Assembly (NCBI RefSeq): GCF_016859285.1
Contig: NC_053410.1
Coordinates: 129,194-193,193, forward strand
Origin: Xiphias gladius
Lineage: Eukaryota > Chordata > Actinopteri > Istiophoriformes > Xiphiidae
Direction of reading: 5' to 3'
DNA: 64,000 nt
The notes under the pieces are model-generated. The model was not told the DNA's origin and ran no database searches. It was given only the letters and a program-made list of their open reading frames with translations. Position 1 is the first letter of the stretch, and every line of letters begins with the position of its first letter. The translations under genes and the position numbers were made by a program. This document shows, piece by piece, positions 23,426 to 34,200 of the stretch.

Positions 23426-23429
23426 TCTT

Positions 23430-23745
23430 CCCTTCCTAGCCTCCTCCTCTTCTCTCATTTTCTCCCCTCTCCTCCATCCTTCTCTTCCTCCTCTTTTCCG
23501 TTCTCACCTCTTTTCACCTTTCATTTCCTACCTCCTCTTTTCCTTCCCTACCTCCTCGTTTCCATCCTCTCTCCTCTCCTCCTTTCTTTCCCTATTTACT
23601 AATTTTCTTTCCGATTTTCTTTTCCTTCCTAAGCTCCTCTTCTCCACCTCCTTGTCTCCTCCCATTTTTTTAATACCTCCGCTTTTACTTTCCTCCCCCT
23701 TCTTTCTTTCTCTCCTCCCCCTTTACTTCTCCTCCTCTATTTAAA
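23430..23745. repeat. Long polypyrimidine tract
   Basis: Over 300 bases of almost only C and T on the plus strand (CCTCCTCCTCTTCTCTC and similar), low complexity without a fixed unit. Confidence 0.9.
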
Positions 23746-24024
23746 CTTTCTCCCACAGTTGATTTCGGTCTTTGAGGAGTTCTGGATCTGCTGTGGGATG
23801 TTTGGGTTGAGTCCAGACCTCCATGTTGTATGAAAGAGAGGTCGGACCCTTCCCTCCTCTCCCCCCCTCCTCCCCCGTCTTCCCTCCTCCTGGTGTCTTT
23901 GTCTCTGTCCTTGGCAGTCTCAGTGAGTCCTCAGTGCTTCTTTCAACAGGAAAGAATAGCAGATTGTCTTCATTAAGGAGGACGCCTTGTTTCAGGAAGT
24001 TCAGGCTGGGAGGAGGGGGGAGAC

Positions 24025-24027
<3 letters not shown>

Positions 24028-24092
<65 letters not shown>
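24028..24092. repeat. (GA)n microsatellite
   Basis: About 32 GA units. It generates RERERE/SLSLSL open frames in several phases that are not genes. Confidence 0.97.
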
Positions 24093-24095
<3 letters not shown>

Positions 24096-24199
24096 GTGAA
24101 GCAGAATGTCGAAGTGAGGAAAGTCTTTTGTGTCGGGTGTTTTCCGCCCGGCGACAGCTGATTCATATTCAAATAGAGCTTCTGAATGGACAGTTACAC

Positions 24200-24460
24200 A
24201 CTTTACATTCCAACACACAGACACACACACACACACACACACACACATTTGTGCAGCTATCCTTGCTAGGACATTGCATTGACTTCCATTCATTGTAGAC
24301 AGCCTAACCCTTAGCCTTAACTAGGACCTCAGAAATGACATTTTGCCTCATTAGGACCAGGATTTGGTCCCCATGAGGACTACTGGTCCCAACAAGGTTG
24401 GTGTTTATACTGGAAAAGGTCCCAAGGAGGTAACAAAAATGCATACACACACACACACGC
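24200..24460. repeat. Dispersed fish repeat bordered by CA runs
   Basis: CTATCCTTGCTAGGACATTG, CATTGACTTCCATTCATTGT and TTGGTCCCCATGAGGAC sit between (CA)n runs at 24,220-24,246 and 24,443-24,460. The first words recur at about 7,834-7,870. Confidence 0.65.
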
Positions 24461-24534
24461 AGAAAGCATAACACCTCATTTATAAAGTAGAATGAAGCTA
24501 AGAGAGTGATGTCATTGTTGGAGGAAGTGTGAAG

Positions 24535-24690
24535 TTGTGAGGAGGAGAGGAGGAGGTAGGAAAGAAAAGGAGGAGATAAAGAAGGAAAAGAATGGGTAGG
24601 AAAGAAAAGAGGAGGCAAAAAAGGAAGGAGGGAGAAAAAGAAGGAGAAGATGAGGTAGTGAAGGTGAGTAAGAGATCAGGAAGCAAACAG
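24535..24690. repeat. Polypurine tract
   Basis: About 150 bases of nearly only A and G (GAGGAGGTAGGAAAGAAAAG), compositionally complementary to the polypyrimidine tract 0.8-1.1 kb to the left. Confidence 0.85.
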
Positions 24691-24715
24691 AGGACATGTA
24701 CGTTCATGTCATGTA

Positions 24716-24721
24716 TTTATT
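24716..24721 (-). terminator. Candidate poly(A) signal of the BEN-domain gene
   Basis: Minus-strand AATAAA, about 550 bases past the stop codon at 25,270. It would give a 3' UTR of ordinary length. No other minus-strand AATAAA stands out between it and the stop. Confidence 0.5.
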
Positions 24722-25089
24722 AGAGTTAATTAATTTCCACCTTTGTGATTTACAGAACACAAACAAACCACCAAACAGCATATCTGACACATGACAATAC
24801 AAAATCAAAACAAATATCACAGCCTGTCCCCCTGTCCATCTTCTGCTTCAGCTGCCTCCATGTTAGAAACAGTAGAACACAGTAGAGTCCAGCAGCTTCT
24901 ATCAGCCAGTTGTAGACTGAAACTAAAGGATGAAGGAGGACACATGGTGATAAACAGTCAGACAGGTCACCGTGTCATCACGGCAACACATAGCTCTCCA
25001 ACAGGTCCCTATGGCAGCAGAGCTGCTCAGTCAGTGACATCAGAACCAGACCTGAGGCTGAACCTGCACCTGAACAGAGTTTGAAATTA

Positions 25090-25225
25090 AACTGTCAGTC
25101 AGTCCGACAGCTGCTCATTGGTCCAGCAGCTCCAGTCTGCTGCCTCCTCATGGGTCCAGCAGCTCCAGACTGCTGCCTCCTCATTGGTCCGGCAGCTCCA
25201 CACTGCTGCCTTCTCACTGAATGAT
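25090..25225. repeat. Threefold tandem repeat, about 45-base unit, in the 3' UTR
   Basis: Three copies of CTCATTGGTCCAGCAGCTCC plus CAGACTGCTGCCTCCT-type sequence. It lies between the BEN gene stop codon and its candidate poly(A) site, so it would be transcribed. Confidence 0.75.
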
Positions 25226-25269
25226 CCATGTTGTTTTCGGTGAGGTAGGCGGGGACGTCCAGCTGTCTG

Positions 25270-25414
25270 TCAGAGAAACCGGGGATCTCGATTGGCTCTG
25301 CGGGAGCGAAAACGGATCTCAGAGAGTTTGGAGTTGATGCCAGAGCCGATGACTCCTTTCTTGGCGAGAGGAAACCGAGCCAAGATGGCGTCTGAGAAAG
25401 AGAGGGAGACTGTC

Positions 25415-25445
<31 letters not shown>

Positions 25446-28400
25446 CACAGACACACACGGCAGATTAAAGGAACAGTCCATCAATGTCTGAACCTACTGA
25501 AGATGGCGTTGATCTTGTGTGGGTCAAGAGCGCTCCGTTGTGGGTGGAAGGCAGGCCGGCGGCTCCGCCCGCCTCTCAGGTTGCTGTTCATCAGTGTGTT
25601 CATATCAAACACGCCCAGCAGCAGCGTCCGCGCCATTGCCGTGGGAGACTGTGCCTGATTGGCTGCCTGCCACGACCGCACATCACAGGGCACACCAGAG
25701 CCTGGATACACCTCCACCTGGCTCACCTGGACAGGAGGGGTAAATTATACACTAACGAGCTGTTAATGAGCTCTCACCTGGACAGTTTAAACCAGCTCAG
25801 ATGTACTTCCATCAGATCCAGTGTAATCCAGATCAGATCCATTGAGAACCGTCCCAGGTTCAGGGTAAAATGAATCAGATCCAGTGTAATCTGGCTCAGA
25901 TTCAGTGTAAACAAGATCAGATCCAGTGTAAACCGGATCAGATCCAGTGTAAATCAGATCAGATCCATTGTAAAACGGAAATAATTCAGTGTAAACAGGA
26001 TCAGATTCTGTGTAATCCAGATCAGAGGTGTTCTCACCTGTCCGGTTGCGTCTCCAGCAGTACACTGGCTCTCGGAGCAGCTCCTCCTCAGCTCCTCCAT
26101 GTCAGTCTGGCTGCAGAGTGGCGCCTCCTCCCCCATGTGGCTCCCCAAGCCCAAGTCTGCGCCTCCTGGCACCTCCTCGTCCTCAGAGCCCAGTGGGCCC
26201 CAGGACTCCGACAGATCCCTGCTCAGCTCCTCCTGGAGCTGCTGGACGTGGACCTGAGGGCTGAAGTCTCCATCCTGATTGTTCGCTGTGTGGTGGTGAT
26301 AAGGAGCATAACTGTTGCTCCCGACTGTTGCAGTGGAGACAGAGTTGTGACTGTTAACCTGGCCCAACATCTGCCACATGGTGGACAGGAGCCCAGGGAT
26401 CTCTGGAAAATGAAGTCACAATAAAGGTTATACAATTAAACCCGAACAGACTGACTGACCGATTTAAAAGAAAACCTAATCTGATCTTTGACGTCCCATC
26501 TAACAAAAAATTAGTGGTTATTTGATTTTTCATCTAAAAATACAAAAATTATACAAGGCTTTTTTTTCATGGTCAAAAAGGGATGAGCGAAATTTTAAAA
26601 ATGGTTTCATTTCCCTTTTTTATTTCATATAAAAAATAAAATCACAAAAAAACAGAAAGGAAAAAAGGCATCTTTTTAAATATTCTGAGACAGGTGTTAC
26701 GCCAAGTTCTGCCCTCCGTCACCTGTGAACATTGTTAATAATGCACCCTCTGCTAGTATTTCACTATAGACATTGTAAAGATCAAATGGTGTTACCCGGA
26801 TTATACGCAACCACATTGTTCCTTTATTTCTGAAGATGCATGAATCAAATGGTTTAATATTTATTTGGTGCCTTTTTTTCTTGACAATTTGAATTTAAGA
26901 ATTTTAATTATAAACTAATGGCTAAAACTTGTGTGAGAGGAGCATCCACCCCTCACACACAGAAAGGACACATTAAATGAAACTCACACGCACACTTTAT
27001 TTTATCAACTTCGACTTGGCTGGGTGAATTTGACACCCATTCAATGGTCCACATCTGAAAACTCATTCCAGAACAATTTTCTATATCTGTCAGAAATTCT
27101 ATGCCAAAAAACACATTGATCAACAGAAAAGATGTTCAGATGAAGTGCATCAAGAAAGCTATTCTCAGTCTAATAACTCTAAGCGTTCACAAACTATAGA
27201 CTTCAGATAACTTATCATCATTGATAAGCTCGACAAAGACTTTTGCATCGTTTTCAAGCTGTACTTTGCCTCAGAATTCATTACAATGTCTGGTAGTTTA
27301 TGCTTTAGCGCGTTCCTGCAACGGGCCTGCAGTTCTCAGCAGAGAGGCAGAACTCGGTAGGAAAATCGAAAGACCAAAAGATACACGGACCGCCTGGACT
27401 CACCGTGGACCAGCATGTTCTTCAGTCTCTGGTTCTCAGCCGAGAGCTCTGCTTTCTCTCTCTCGAGCTCTCGAACTCTCGCACGCAGGAAGTGAAGCTC
27501 AGCTATCTGTGACGGTGTCAGTGCTGACACAACCGACACACCTGTCACACCTGACTCCACCTTCACCATCTGCAGGAAAGAGGGGATACTTTTTCGTAAT
27601 AAACTGTTGTTAAGAGAAAGGTCTTCATAAAGACTTCAGTCAAAATAAAGAAATAAATCAGATGAAGAGAGAGTTGGAATATTTCTGTCACTGTTTTAGT
27701 CATGAATCTACATTCATGAGCTGTTTCTCACACAGACAACACCACCTGTACACACCTGTAAACTTACCTGTACACTCACCAGTAAACTCACCCGTAAACA
27801 CCTGTACACTCACCTGTACACTCATTAGTAAACTCACCTGTAAACACCTGTACACTCACTAGTAAACTCGCCTTTAAACACCTGTACACTCACCTGTACA
27901 CTCACTAGTAAACTCACCTTTAAACACCTGTACACTCACCTGTACACTCACTAGTAAACTCACCTTTAAACACCTGTACACTCACCTGTACACTCACTAG
28001 TAAACTCACCTTTAAACACCTGTACACTCACCTGTACACTCACTAGTAAACTCACCTTTAAACACCTGTACACTCACCTGTACACTCACCGGTAAACTGC
28101 GACACAGTAATCTCAGTTCAAAGACTACCAGACTGATTCTGAAGAATAAACTCAGTGACAGCTGATACCACAGCCTTGTCTGTCAGTCAAGACATCAGCA
28201 GCTCGACTGACTGGCTGTAACTTCTCCTTATGTGTTGCTCTGGTGATCTGAGTGACATGTGACTGTTTCCTCATTCTCTGAGGTTAAAGCTAAAAACACC
28301 AGATATTTACTGGTTCTGATGCGTCAGTGAACTACTCACATTCTGACCCTGAAAAGTTTGAGAGCTTGTGTCCAGGTATGACTGGAGTAAAACCAGAGGA

Positions 28401-30911
28401 AAAGTTACTTTGGCTAAATGTTTGCTGTTCACCTGTTTTATTTCATTACCTTGACGATTCACACTATCAGTGCTGTGTGTGTGGATGTTTTAATTAACTG
28501 CCAAAGACAATTTTCCACCACTGTGGGCAATAAAGTTGTTTTCTGTTCTGTTCTAGTGTAAAATAAAACATTAATAATCCATTTTTTTTCACTGAAAAAT
28601 GCTTTGTGTTTTGAAAGCTCATCTTGTTTTTTATGCAAAAATAATCTGTAGCTGTCACATAAATGTAGTGGATCAGAAAATAAAGTAGCCTCTAGTGGAA
28701 ATATTCATGTAAAAGTACCTCACAACCGTACTGCAGTAAATGTATTTAGTTTCCGTCTCCTCTGGTAACAAGACACAATCAGAATATAAACTAAAGTGAA
28801 AACTTGACACATTCAACTCAGTGAAATTTGTGGCCCATTTTTTTTCATTTATGATACTGTTTGGGCTTCAGTGACCGTCTGCAGCGCCCTCCATAGGTCA
28901 CAGTGTCAAACTGCACAAACAGAAATAAATCAGCAGACAGCAGTGGCAGAAATACTCAAAGCCTTTACTTCAGAAAAGTACAAATACTACAATTTAAAAA
29001 TGCAATATTACAAGTAAAAGATCCTACTTCAGTAAAGGTACTCAAGTATCATCAGCTAAATGTACTTATAGTATTAAAAGTATTAAAGAGTATTAACATT
29101 TAAAAATAAAAGTACTTTGTATAAACTACTCCCTGTGACTGACATATAATAATAAATTATATTATTATCACTGAGTCACGGAGGCTTCAGCAGCATTTTA
29201 CTGTTGGAGCTGCCCCAGGTGGAGCTGCTTTTAACTGCGTCATATACAGGTAGATAGTTTAGTCCACTGGTTCCCAACCTAGGGGTCGGGCCCCTCCAGA
29301 GGGTCACCAGGTGAACCTGAGGGGTCGTCAGATGATTTCATGGGAGAGGACAGAAGAATAAACACAGTTCTGATCCACTGATCTGTTTTCAGTTTTTGAA
29401 CTTTGGACTGAATCTTTGATTTTTAGTGAAATATTTGAAGAATTTAGAGGAGAAATGAGTTGCACTGAACCTGAAACGTCCTGTCGCTGCTTCAAATCTG
29501 TTCTTCTCCAAATCTGTTCAGATTATAAACAATCTGTTTGTGCAGACATTAACAGTAAGAAGACAGTGTAGAATTGGAATTTAAATGAATGTTTAATAAT
29601 TGCTTCAATGGCAGCCTTCTCATTAGTTTTATTGGCTAGCATGATGTCAGCTGAGTCCGTTTTAAATCAATACATCTGATTATTGACCAGCAGATATTTA
29701 GTAATCACACACAACAGTCAGTGGTGGAATGTAACTAAGTACATTTACTCAAGTAATGGACTTAAGTACAATCTTGAGATACTTATACTTTACTTAAGTT
29801 TTTACTTTCCATTTTATGTTACTATATACTTCTATTCCACCATACATCAAAGGGAAATATTGAACTTTTTACTGCATTACATTGATCTGACAGCTGCAGT
29901 TACAGCTTACTTTACTAACTCAGATTTTTGCAAACAAAAGTTGAAAAGAGTTCATCAAATATGATGCTTTGTTATAAACGAAACTACCCAACAGTAAATA
30001 GAAGTAGAGCTGAAGAAATTGGGTGACCGACTGTCAAAAGTCGTCAGACATTCCAAGGTTCCAGCTTCTTAAATGTGACGATTTGCTGCTTTCATTTGAA
30101 CTATTTTAATTTATTTTTAGTACTTATGAGGTTTGGACACTTGGTTTCACAAAACAAAAACTGTGAAGGCTTCACTTTGGGCTCTGGGTGACTGTGATGG
30201 GCACTTATTGAATTTTTACAAACCAAACAATCAATTCATTGACCAAATAATCAGCTAATCATAATGAAAATATTTGCAGCCTTGTATAAAATGTTTAAAA
30301 TTGAACTCCACCTTGGGCAGCAAAACAGCAACATGCTGCTGAACCCATTAAAGCATCAGTGAGAATAATCTAATGATATGATAAAAAACAGCAAAACAGT
30401 CAAACAGGGACGTTTTACTGCACTGAGTACTTTTACTAAAAGTAAAAGTTTTGACTTTTACTTTCATATACTCTCATATATAGGACTTTTACTTGTAACC
30501 GAGTATTCTTACTCTGTGGTATCAGTACTTTTGCTTCAGTGAAGTATCTGAGTACTTCCTCCACCTCTGATAATACATACTGTAACTGACTATAACACCC
30601 ACACAGTAAAGTAAAACTGAGGTGTCCAACTAATTATTATTATTAATATTATTATTAATAATATTATCATTATTATAGTGACTGCAGCTAAACAGTCAGT
30701 GTGTGTCTGACATGTAAATTGTATACATTTGCCCAACGTGCTGATAATAAATATTCAAGCTGCAAATGAACACTAAATATAATATGTACAGTTTATGTGT
30801 TCACACGCCGCAGATGAATTGAACATAAAACCGGGTTCCTCTCACCGTCGGGCCGGCCCCGGTTCCGCTGTGTGTCCGCTGCAGGACGATGCTGTCCGGA
30901 CTATCTGTCAT
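25270..30911 (-). CDS. Coiled-coil and BEN-domain protein, five coding exons
   Basis: The exons, all minus and in phase, are 30911-30846 (22 codons), 27569-27404, 26402-26038, 25726-25498 and 25391-25270. The total is 948 nt including TGA, giving 315 residues. Exon 2 encodes a leucine-zipper-like coiled coil (IAELHFLRARVRELEREKAE, about residues 44-75). Exon 3 is an acidic linker (GSEDEEVPGG). Exons 4-5 give a C-terminal BEN domain: VEVYPGSGVPCDVRSWQAAN, ARTLLLGVFDMNTLMNSNL, ALDPHKINAIF, then AILARFPLAKKGVIGSGINS, ending RDPRFL. BEN domains bind DNA or chromatin proteins, and coiled-coil plus BEN proteins (BEND5/BEND6, insensitive) act mainly as repressors. That role is inference here. An in-frame stop lies 5' of the exon-1 ATG. 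The start region is the least certain part; exon 2 also begins with an ATG right after its acceptor. The family member is not identified, so no symbol is given. Confidence 0.82.
25797..26027. repeat. Minisatellite, 20-21-base unit, in BEN-gene intron 3
   Basis: About ten copies of GATCAGATCCAGTGTAAACC-like units fill nearly the whole 311-base intron between exons 3 and 4. The repeat gives a false YTGSDLVYTESD reading frame on the minus strand. Confidence 0.9.
26403..27403. other. BEN-gene intron 2
   Basis: An AT-rich intron of about 1 kb. I see no repeat family or exon in it. Confidence 0.5.
27742..28095. repeat. Minisatellite, about 46-base unit, in BEN-gene intron 1
   Basis: Tandem copies of ACACCTGTACACTCACCTGT plus ACACTCACTAGTAAACTCACC. 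On the host-gene (minus) strand it contains seven exact CAGGTGAGT splice-donor words. It lies about 170-530 bases upstream of the exon 2 acceptor. Confidence 0.9.
28136..30700. repeat. Repeat-filled part of BEN-gene intron 1
   Basis: MITE fragments lie at about 28,660-28,760 and 28,930-29,120, with a copy starting CAGTGGTGGAATGTAAC near 29,720 and a reversed end at 30,340-30,572 (ACTTCCTCCACCTCTG). An AATCAATTCATTGACC-type repeat is at 30,005-30,262, and GGTTCCCAACCTAGGGGTCG at about 29,268. No exon was recognised. Confidence 0.6.
30846..30911 (-). CDS. First coding exon of the BEN-domain gene
   Basis: ATG at 30911, 22 codons starting MTDSPDSIVLQ, ending in phase 0 before a GTGAGA donor. Exon 2 resumes in phase 0 at 27,569. 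The upstream in-frame TAA (33-36 bases before the ATG) supports this start. There is no protein-family match to confirm these 22 residues. Confidence 0.65.
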
Positions 30912-31064
30912 CTGGAGACACGAACCGGATACACTGCCGGGACTTTAACGACCGAGTGGATCCGGGAATGTTTCAATATTTCAGCTGCCGCTCAGAAAAA
31001 AAACACACAAAGAAAAGCAAGTTTATTAAAATTCATAAATACCTCCACTTCCGGTGCCGCTCCG

Positions 31065-31072
31065 TGACGTCA
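31065..31072. promoter_or_regulatory. Palindromic CRE/ATF site TGACGTCA
   Basis: A perfect 8-base CRE, 136 bases before the parkin ATG. Human PRKN has been reported to be regulated by ATF4 and c-Jun through a CREB/ATF site in its promoter, so this may be the fish counterpart. Confidence 0.6.
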
Positions 31073-31137
31073 ATCCCGCCTGACCGCGCTGTAGTTCTGT
31101 AGCGGGACGTTAGTAGCGTTCGTGCGCGCGCGGCGGG

Positions 31138-31157
31138 ACTACAGTACCCAGAGTGCA
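31138..31157 (+). promoter_or_regulatory. ZNF143/Staf-like element
   Basis: ACTACAGTACCCAGAGTGCA closely resembles the long ZNF143 (SBS) consensus ACTACAATTCCCAGAATGC, with a few mismatches. It lies 51 bases upstream of the parkin start. Such sites are common in bidirectional and housekeeping promoters. Confidence 0.65.
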
Positions 31158-31207
31158 CCGCGGCGGGCAGACTAAAAACACACGGAGACCGAAGGACGAA
31201 GTGACGG

Positions 31208-34200
31208 ATGATCGGTGAGTCTGTTCCACTCCACTTGGGTTCTACCGAGGTTTCACTGTGTTCTACTGACGGTTCTGTTCGGTTCTGACTTCAGCTGAGT
31301 GAGAACCCGTCACTTTCATCAATAACTGTCTGACTGACCATCCGAAACAGAAGTACGTAGATCATTTACTGCAGTAAAAGTACACAAGCATTTTCAGTTT
31401 GCTGTAGTTAAAGTATCAGCAGGAAAAGTACCGATGCGGTAAAAGCGTCCCCTGTGACTGAAATACAGGTATCTACGAATCGAGGTGCTGTGAGAAAGAA
31501 CATAGTTATTCTGCAGCGCAGCTGTTCGGGTGTCATGTCGGTCTATCTGGTGGTCGCCTCCGGTTTAATCTGACACAGGCTGACCCGTCACCTGTGTGTG
31601 TCTTTAGTATTTGTGCGGTACAACCTGGGGCCAGGTGTGGCCGTGGAGCTGCAGGAGGAGGCGAGTGTGGCCAAGCTGAAGGAGGTGGTGGGGAGTCAGC
31701 AGGGAGTACGACCGGAGCAGCTCAGGGTGCTGTTCGCTGGGAGGGAGCTGCAGAGCACGTCCACACTACAGGTGAGGTCGGAGGTCACAGTTCAGATGAA
31801 TGCGGGACGGTGGGGAACGACACGGAATCTGAGTCTTCTGTTATCTGCAGTTTGATTAACAGCTCGTCGTTAAGCTTTAAACGAGGTGGCTGATCTAATA
31901 GGCTGCCAAACTGGACTCTGACAGAAGGAGGAGGAGGAGGTGCAGAAAAGAGTGAAGAATAATGGGAGAGCAGAGCAGTGGGGGAAGGAAGAGCACGAGA
32001 CGAAAGGTTACTGGATGGAGGGTTTCTCACCTCCTCATGGTAACTCCTCCTGTCATATTAATTCTTATCTCCCATTCTCTCTTTTCCCTCTCTCAGGGTT
32101 GTGACCTCCCGGAGCAGAGTACCGTCCATGTCGTCCTCCCTCCTTCAGGATCCTCCTCCTCCCGGCTGCTCCTCCTGCAGGAGCGTCTTACTCGGGGCGG
32201 GCAGGAGGAGCAGGACAGCCTGACCAGGCTGGACCTGAGCTCCTCGCGCCTCCCCGCCACCTCTACTGGCCTGGCTGTGATCCTGAAAGGGAGTGAGGGA
32301 GGAGGAGGAGGTGACGGAGAGACAGAGGAGGCAAGAGAGGAAGCGCAGACAGCAGGTCTGAAAGGTCAGCATGTCAGTACACCTGCAGTGCGTCAGTGCT
32401 CCCGTAGTATGTCACTAGTAGTGCTATGACTGTGTGCTTGTGTGTACAGGTATGCGCACCTGCAGTACTTTCTTTGTGTACTGTAAGAGCTGCAAGTCGG
32501 TCCAACCAGGAAAACTGCGGGTTCGCTGCAGAAGTTGCAAACAGACAACGCTGACACTCAGCAGGGTGAGAGCACTACTTATACTGCTGTAACACGGTAT
32601 TTGTAATGGAAATACGCAGTATTTATGTGTAGTCAGTTAACTGTCAGTGAATCATTTAGTTCATGATGATCCTCCAGTTTCCTGCCTCAGTGTGCTGTAA
32701 TACTGTGTGTGGCCACAGTGGGCGCTTTTCAGCAGGTGTAACCCAGTCTAAGTAGATGGAGGTTGCAGCGTTCCAGTCTCAGGTTTCAGTTTATTTTAAA
32801 AACATAATTCGGAGCAGTTTGGTGTCAGTAAATAACAGGTAATAACAACCATGTCAAATTCATAAAATCAGCGATATCATTTGGAATTTTTATTTTTTTA
32901 CAACTGGGATGTAAGGAAAACAAATGACAGAATAATAAATAGTTCTAGTCCATATCATCCCACTGGTGTTAACTGTTGTTAATTTGGGGTTAACAAAAAC
33001 ATTGCATTAACCGTTTAGGAATTACAGCCATTTTTATACAGTCCCTCCTTTTCAGAGGCTCAAAAGTAATTGGACAATCGACTGACTGTCAGTTTCATGC
33101 TCAGGTGTGGCCTGTTCCCTCATTATTTCATGACAAATCAAGCAGAAAACAACAAACAAAATTATCATACAGATGGCAGAAACATTAGGAGTGACCAAAT
33201 CAACAATTTGGTGCATTCTTAAAAAGAAGGATGCACTGGTGAGCTCAGCAGCACCAAAAGGCCTGGAAAACCATGGAAGACAAATAAAATGGATGATCAC
33301 AGAATTATTTCCTTGGGGAAAAAAACCCTTCACAACATCTAGACAGGTCAACGTCGAGGAGGTAGATGTATCATTGTCAAGTCTAAGATCAAGTGACGTC
33401 TTCACGAATGTAGATACAAAGGGTTCAGCACAAGGTGCAATCTACTGGTAACACTCAAGAACAGAAAAGTCAGATTAGACTTTGCCAGAAACTGTCTAAA
33501 AAAGCCTGCCCAGTTCTGGAACCAGATTCTTTGGACAGATGAAACCCAGATGAACTTGTACCAGGATGATGGGACGAGAAGAGTATGAAGAAGGAAAGGA
33601 ACGGCTCATGATCCAAAGCCACCACATCATCTTTCAAACATGGTGGAGGCAGCGTTATGGAATGGACATGTATGGCTGCTAATGGAACTGGGTCACCGGT
33701 GTTTATTGATGAAGTGGCTGCTGATAGAAGTAGCAGGATGAATTCTGAAGCGTATAGTTCTAAACTATCTGCTCAGATTCAGACAAATGCTGCAAAACTG
33801 ACTGGACGCTTCTTCACAGTACAAGATCAATTATGACCCACAACATACTGCAAAAGCAACACAAGAGCTTCTCAAGCCAAAGAAATTGAATATTCTTCGA
33901 TGGCCAAGTCAGTCACCTGACCTCAAGTCAACAGAACATGATCTTCACTTACTGAAGACAAACCTCAGGGCAGAAAGACCCACAAACAAGAAGCAACTGA
34001 AGGCGGCTGCAGTAAAGGCCTGGCAGAGCATCTCAAGGGAGGAAACTCAGCATTTGGTGACGTCCAGGGGTTCCAGATTTCAGGCAGTCATTGACTGCAA
34101 AGGATTTTCATCCAAGTAATAAATATAATCTGTATATTTGTAATTAGGTTGGATTGTCCAATTACTTTTGGACAATCCAAGCCTCTGAAAATGAGGGACT

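Larger units (their letters stand above)
30912..31207. promoter_or_regulatory. Compact divergent promoter between the BEN gene and parkin
   Basis: Only 296 bases separate the two start codons. The 31,045-31,200 half is GC- and CpG-rich (GTGCGCGCGCGGCGGG) and lacks an obvious TATA box. It holds an ETS-type core CACTTCCGG near 31,047, a palindromic CRE TGACGTCA at 31,065-31,072 and a ZNF143-like site at 31,138-31,157. Both genes must start within it or within their 5' UTRs, so it is inferred to be bidirectional. Confidence 0.8.

Noticed and set aside
15000-24700. A possible pacrg gene between qki and parkin
   Set aside because: Searched by eye for the conserved PACRG words (FRKFYERGDFP, YHHYLPLFFDGL) in the supplied frames and saw none. 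Very short exons could still be missed, so this is an absence of evidence and is raised as a finding to test.
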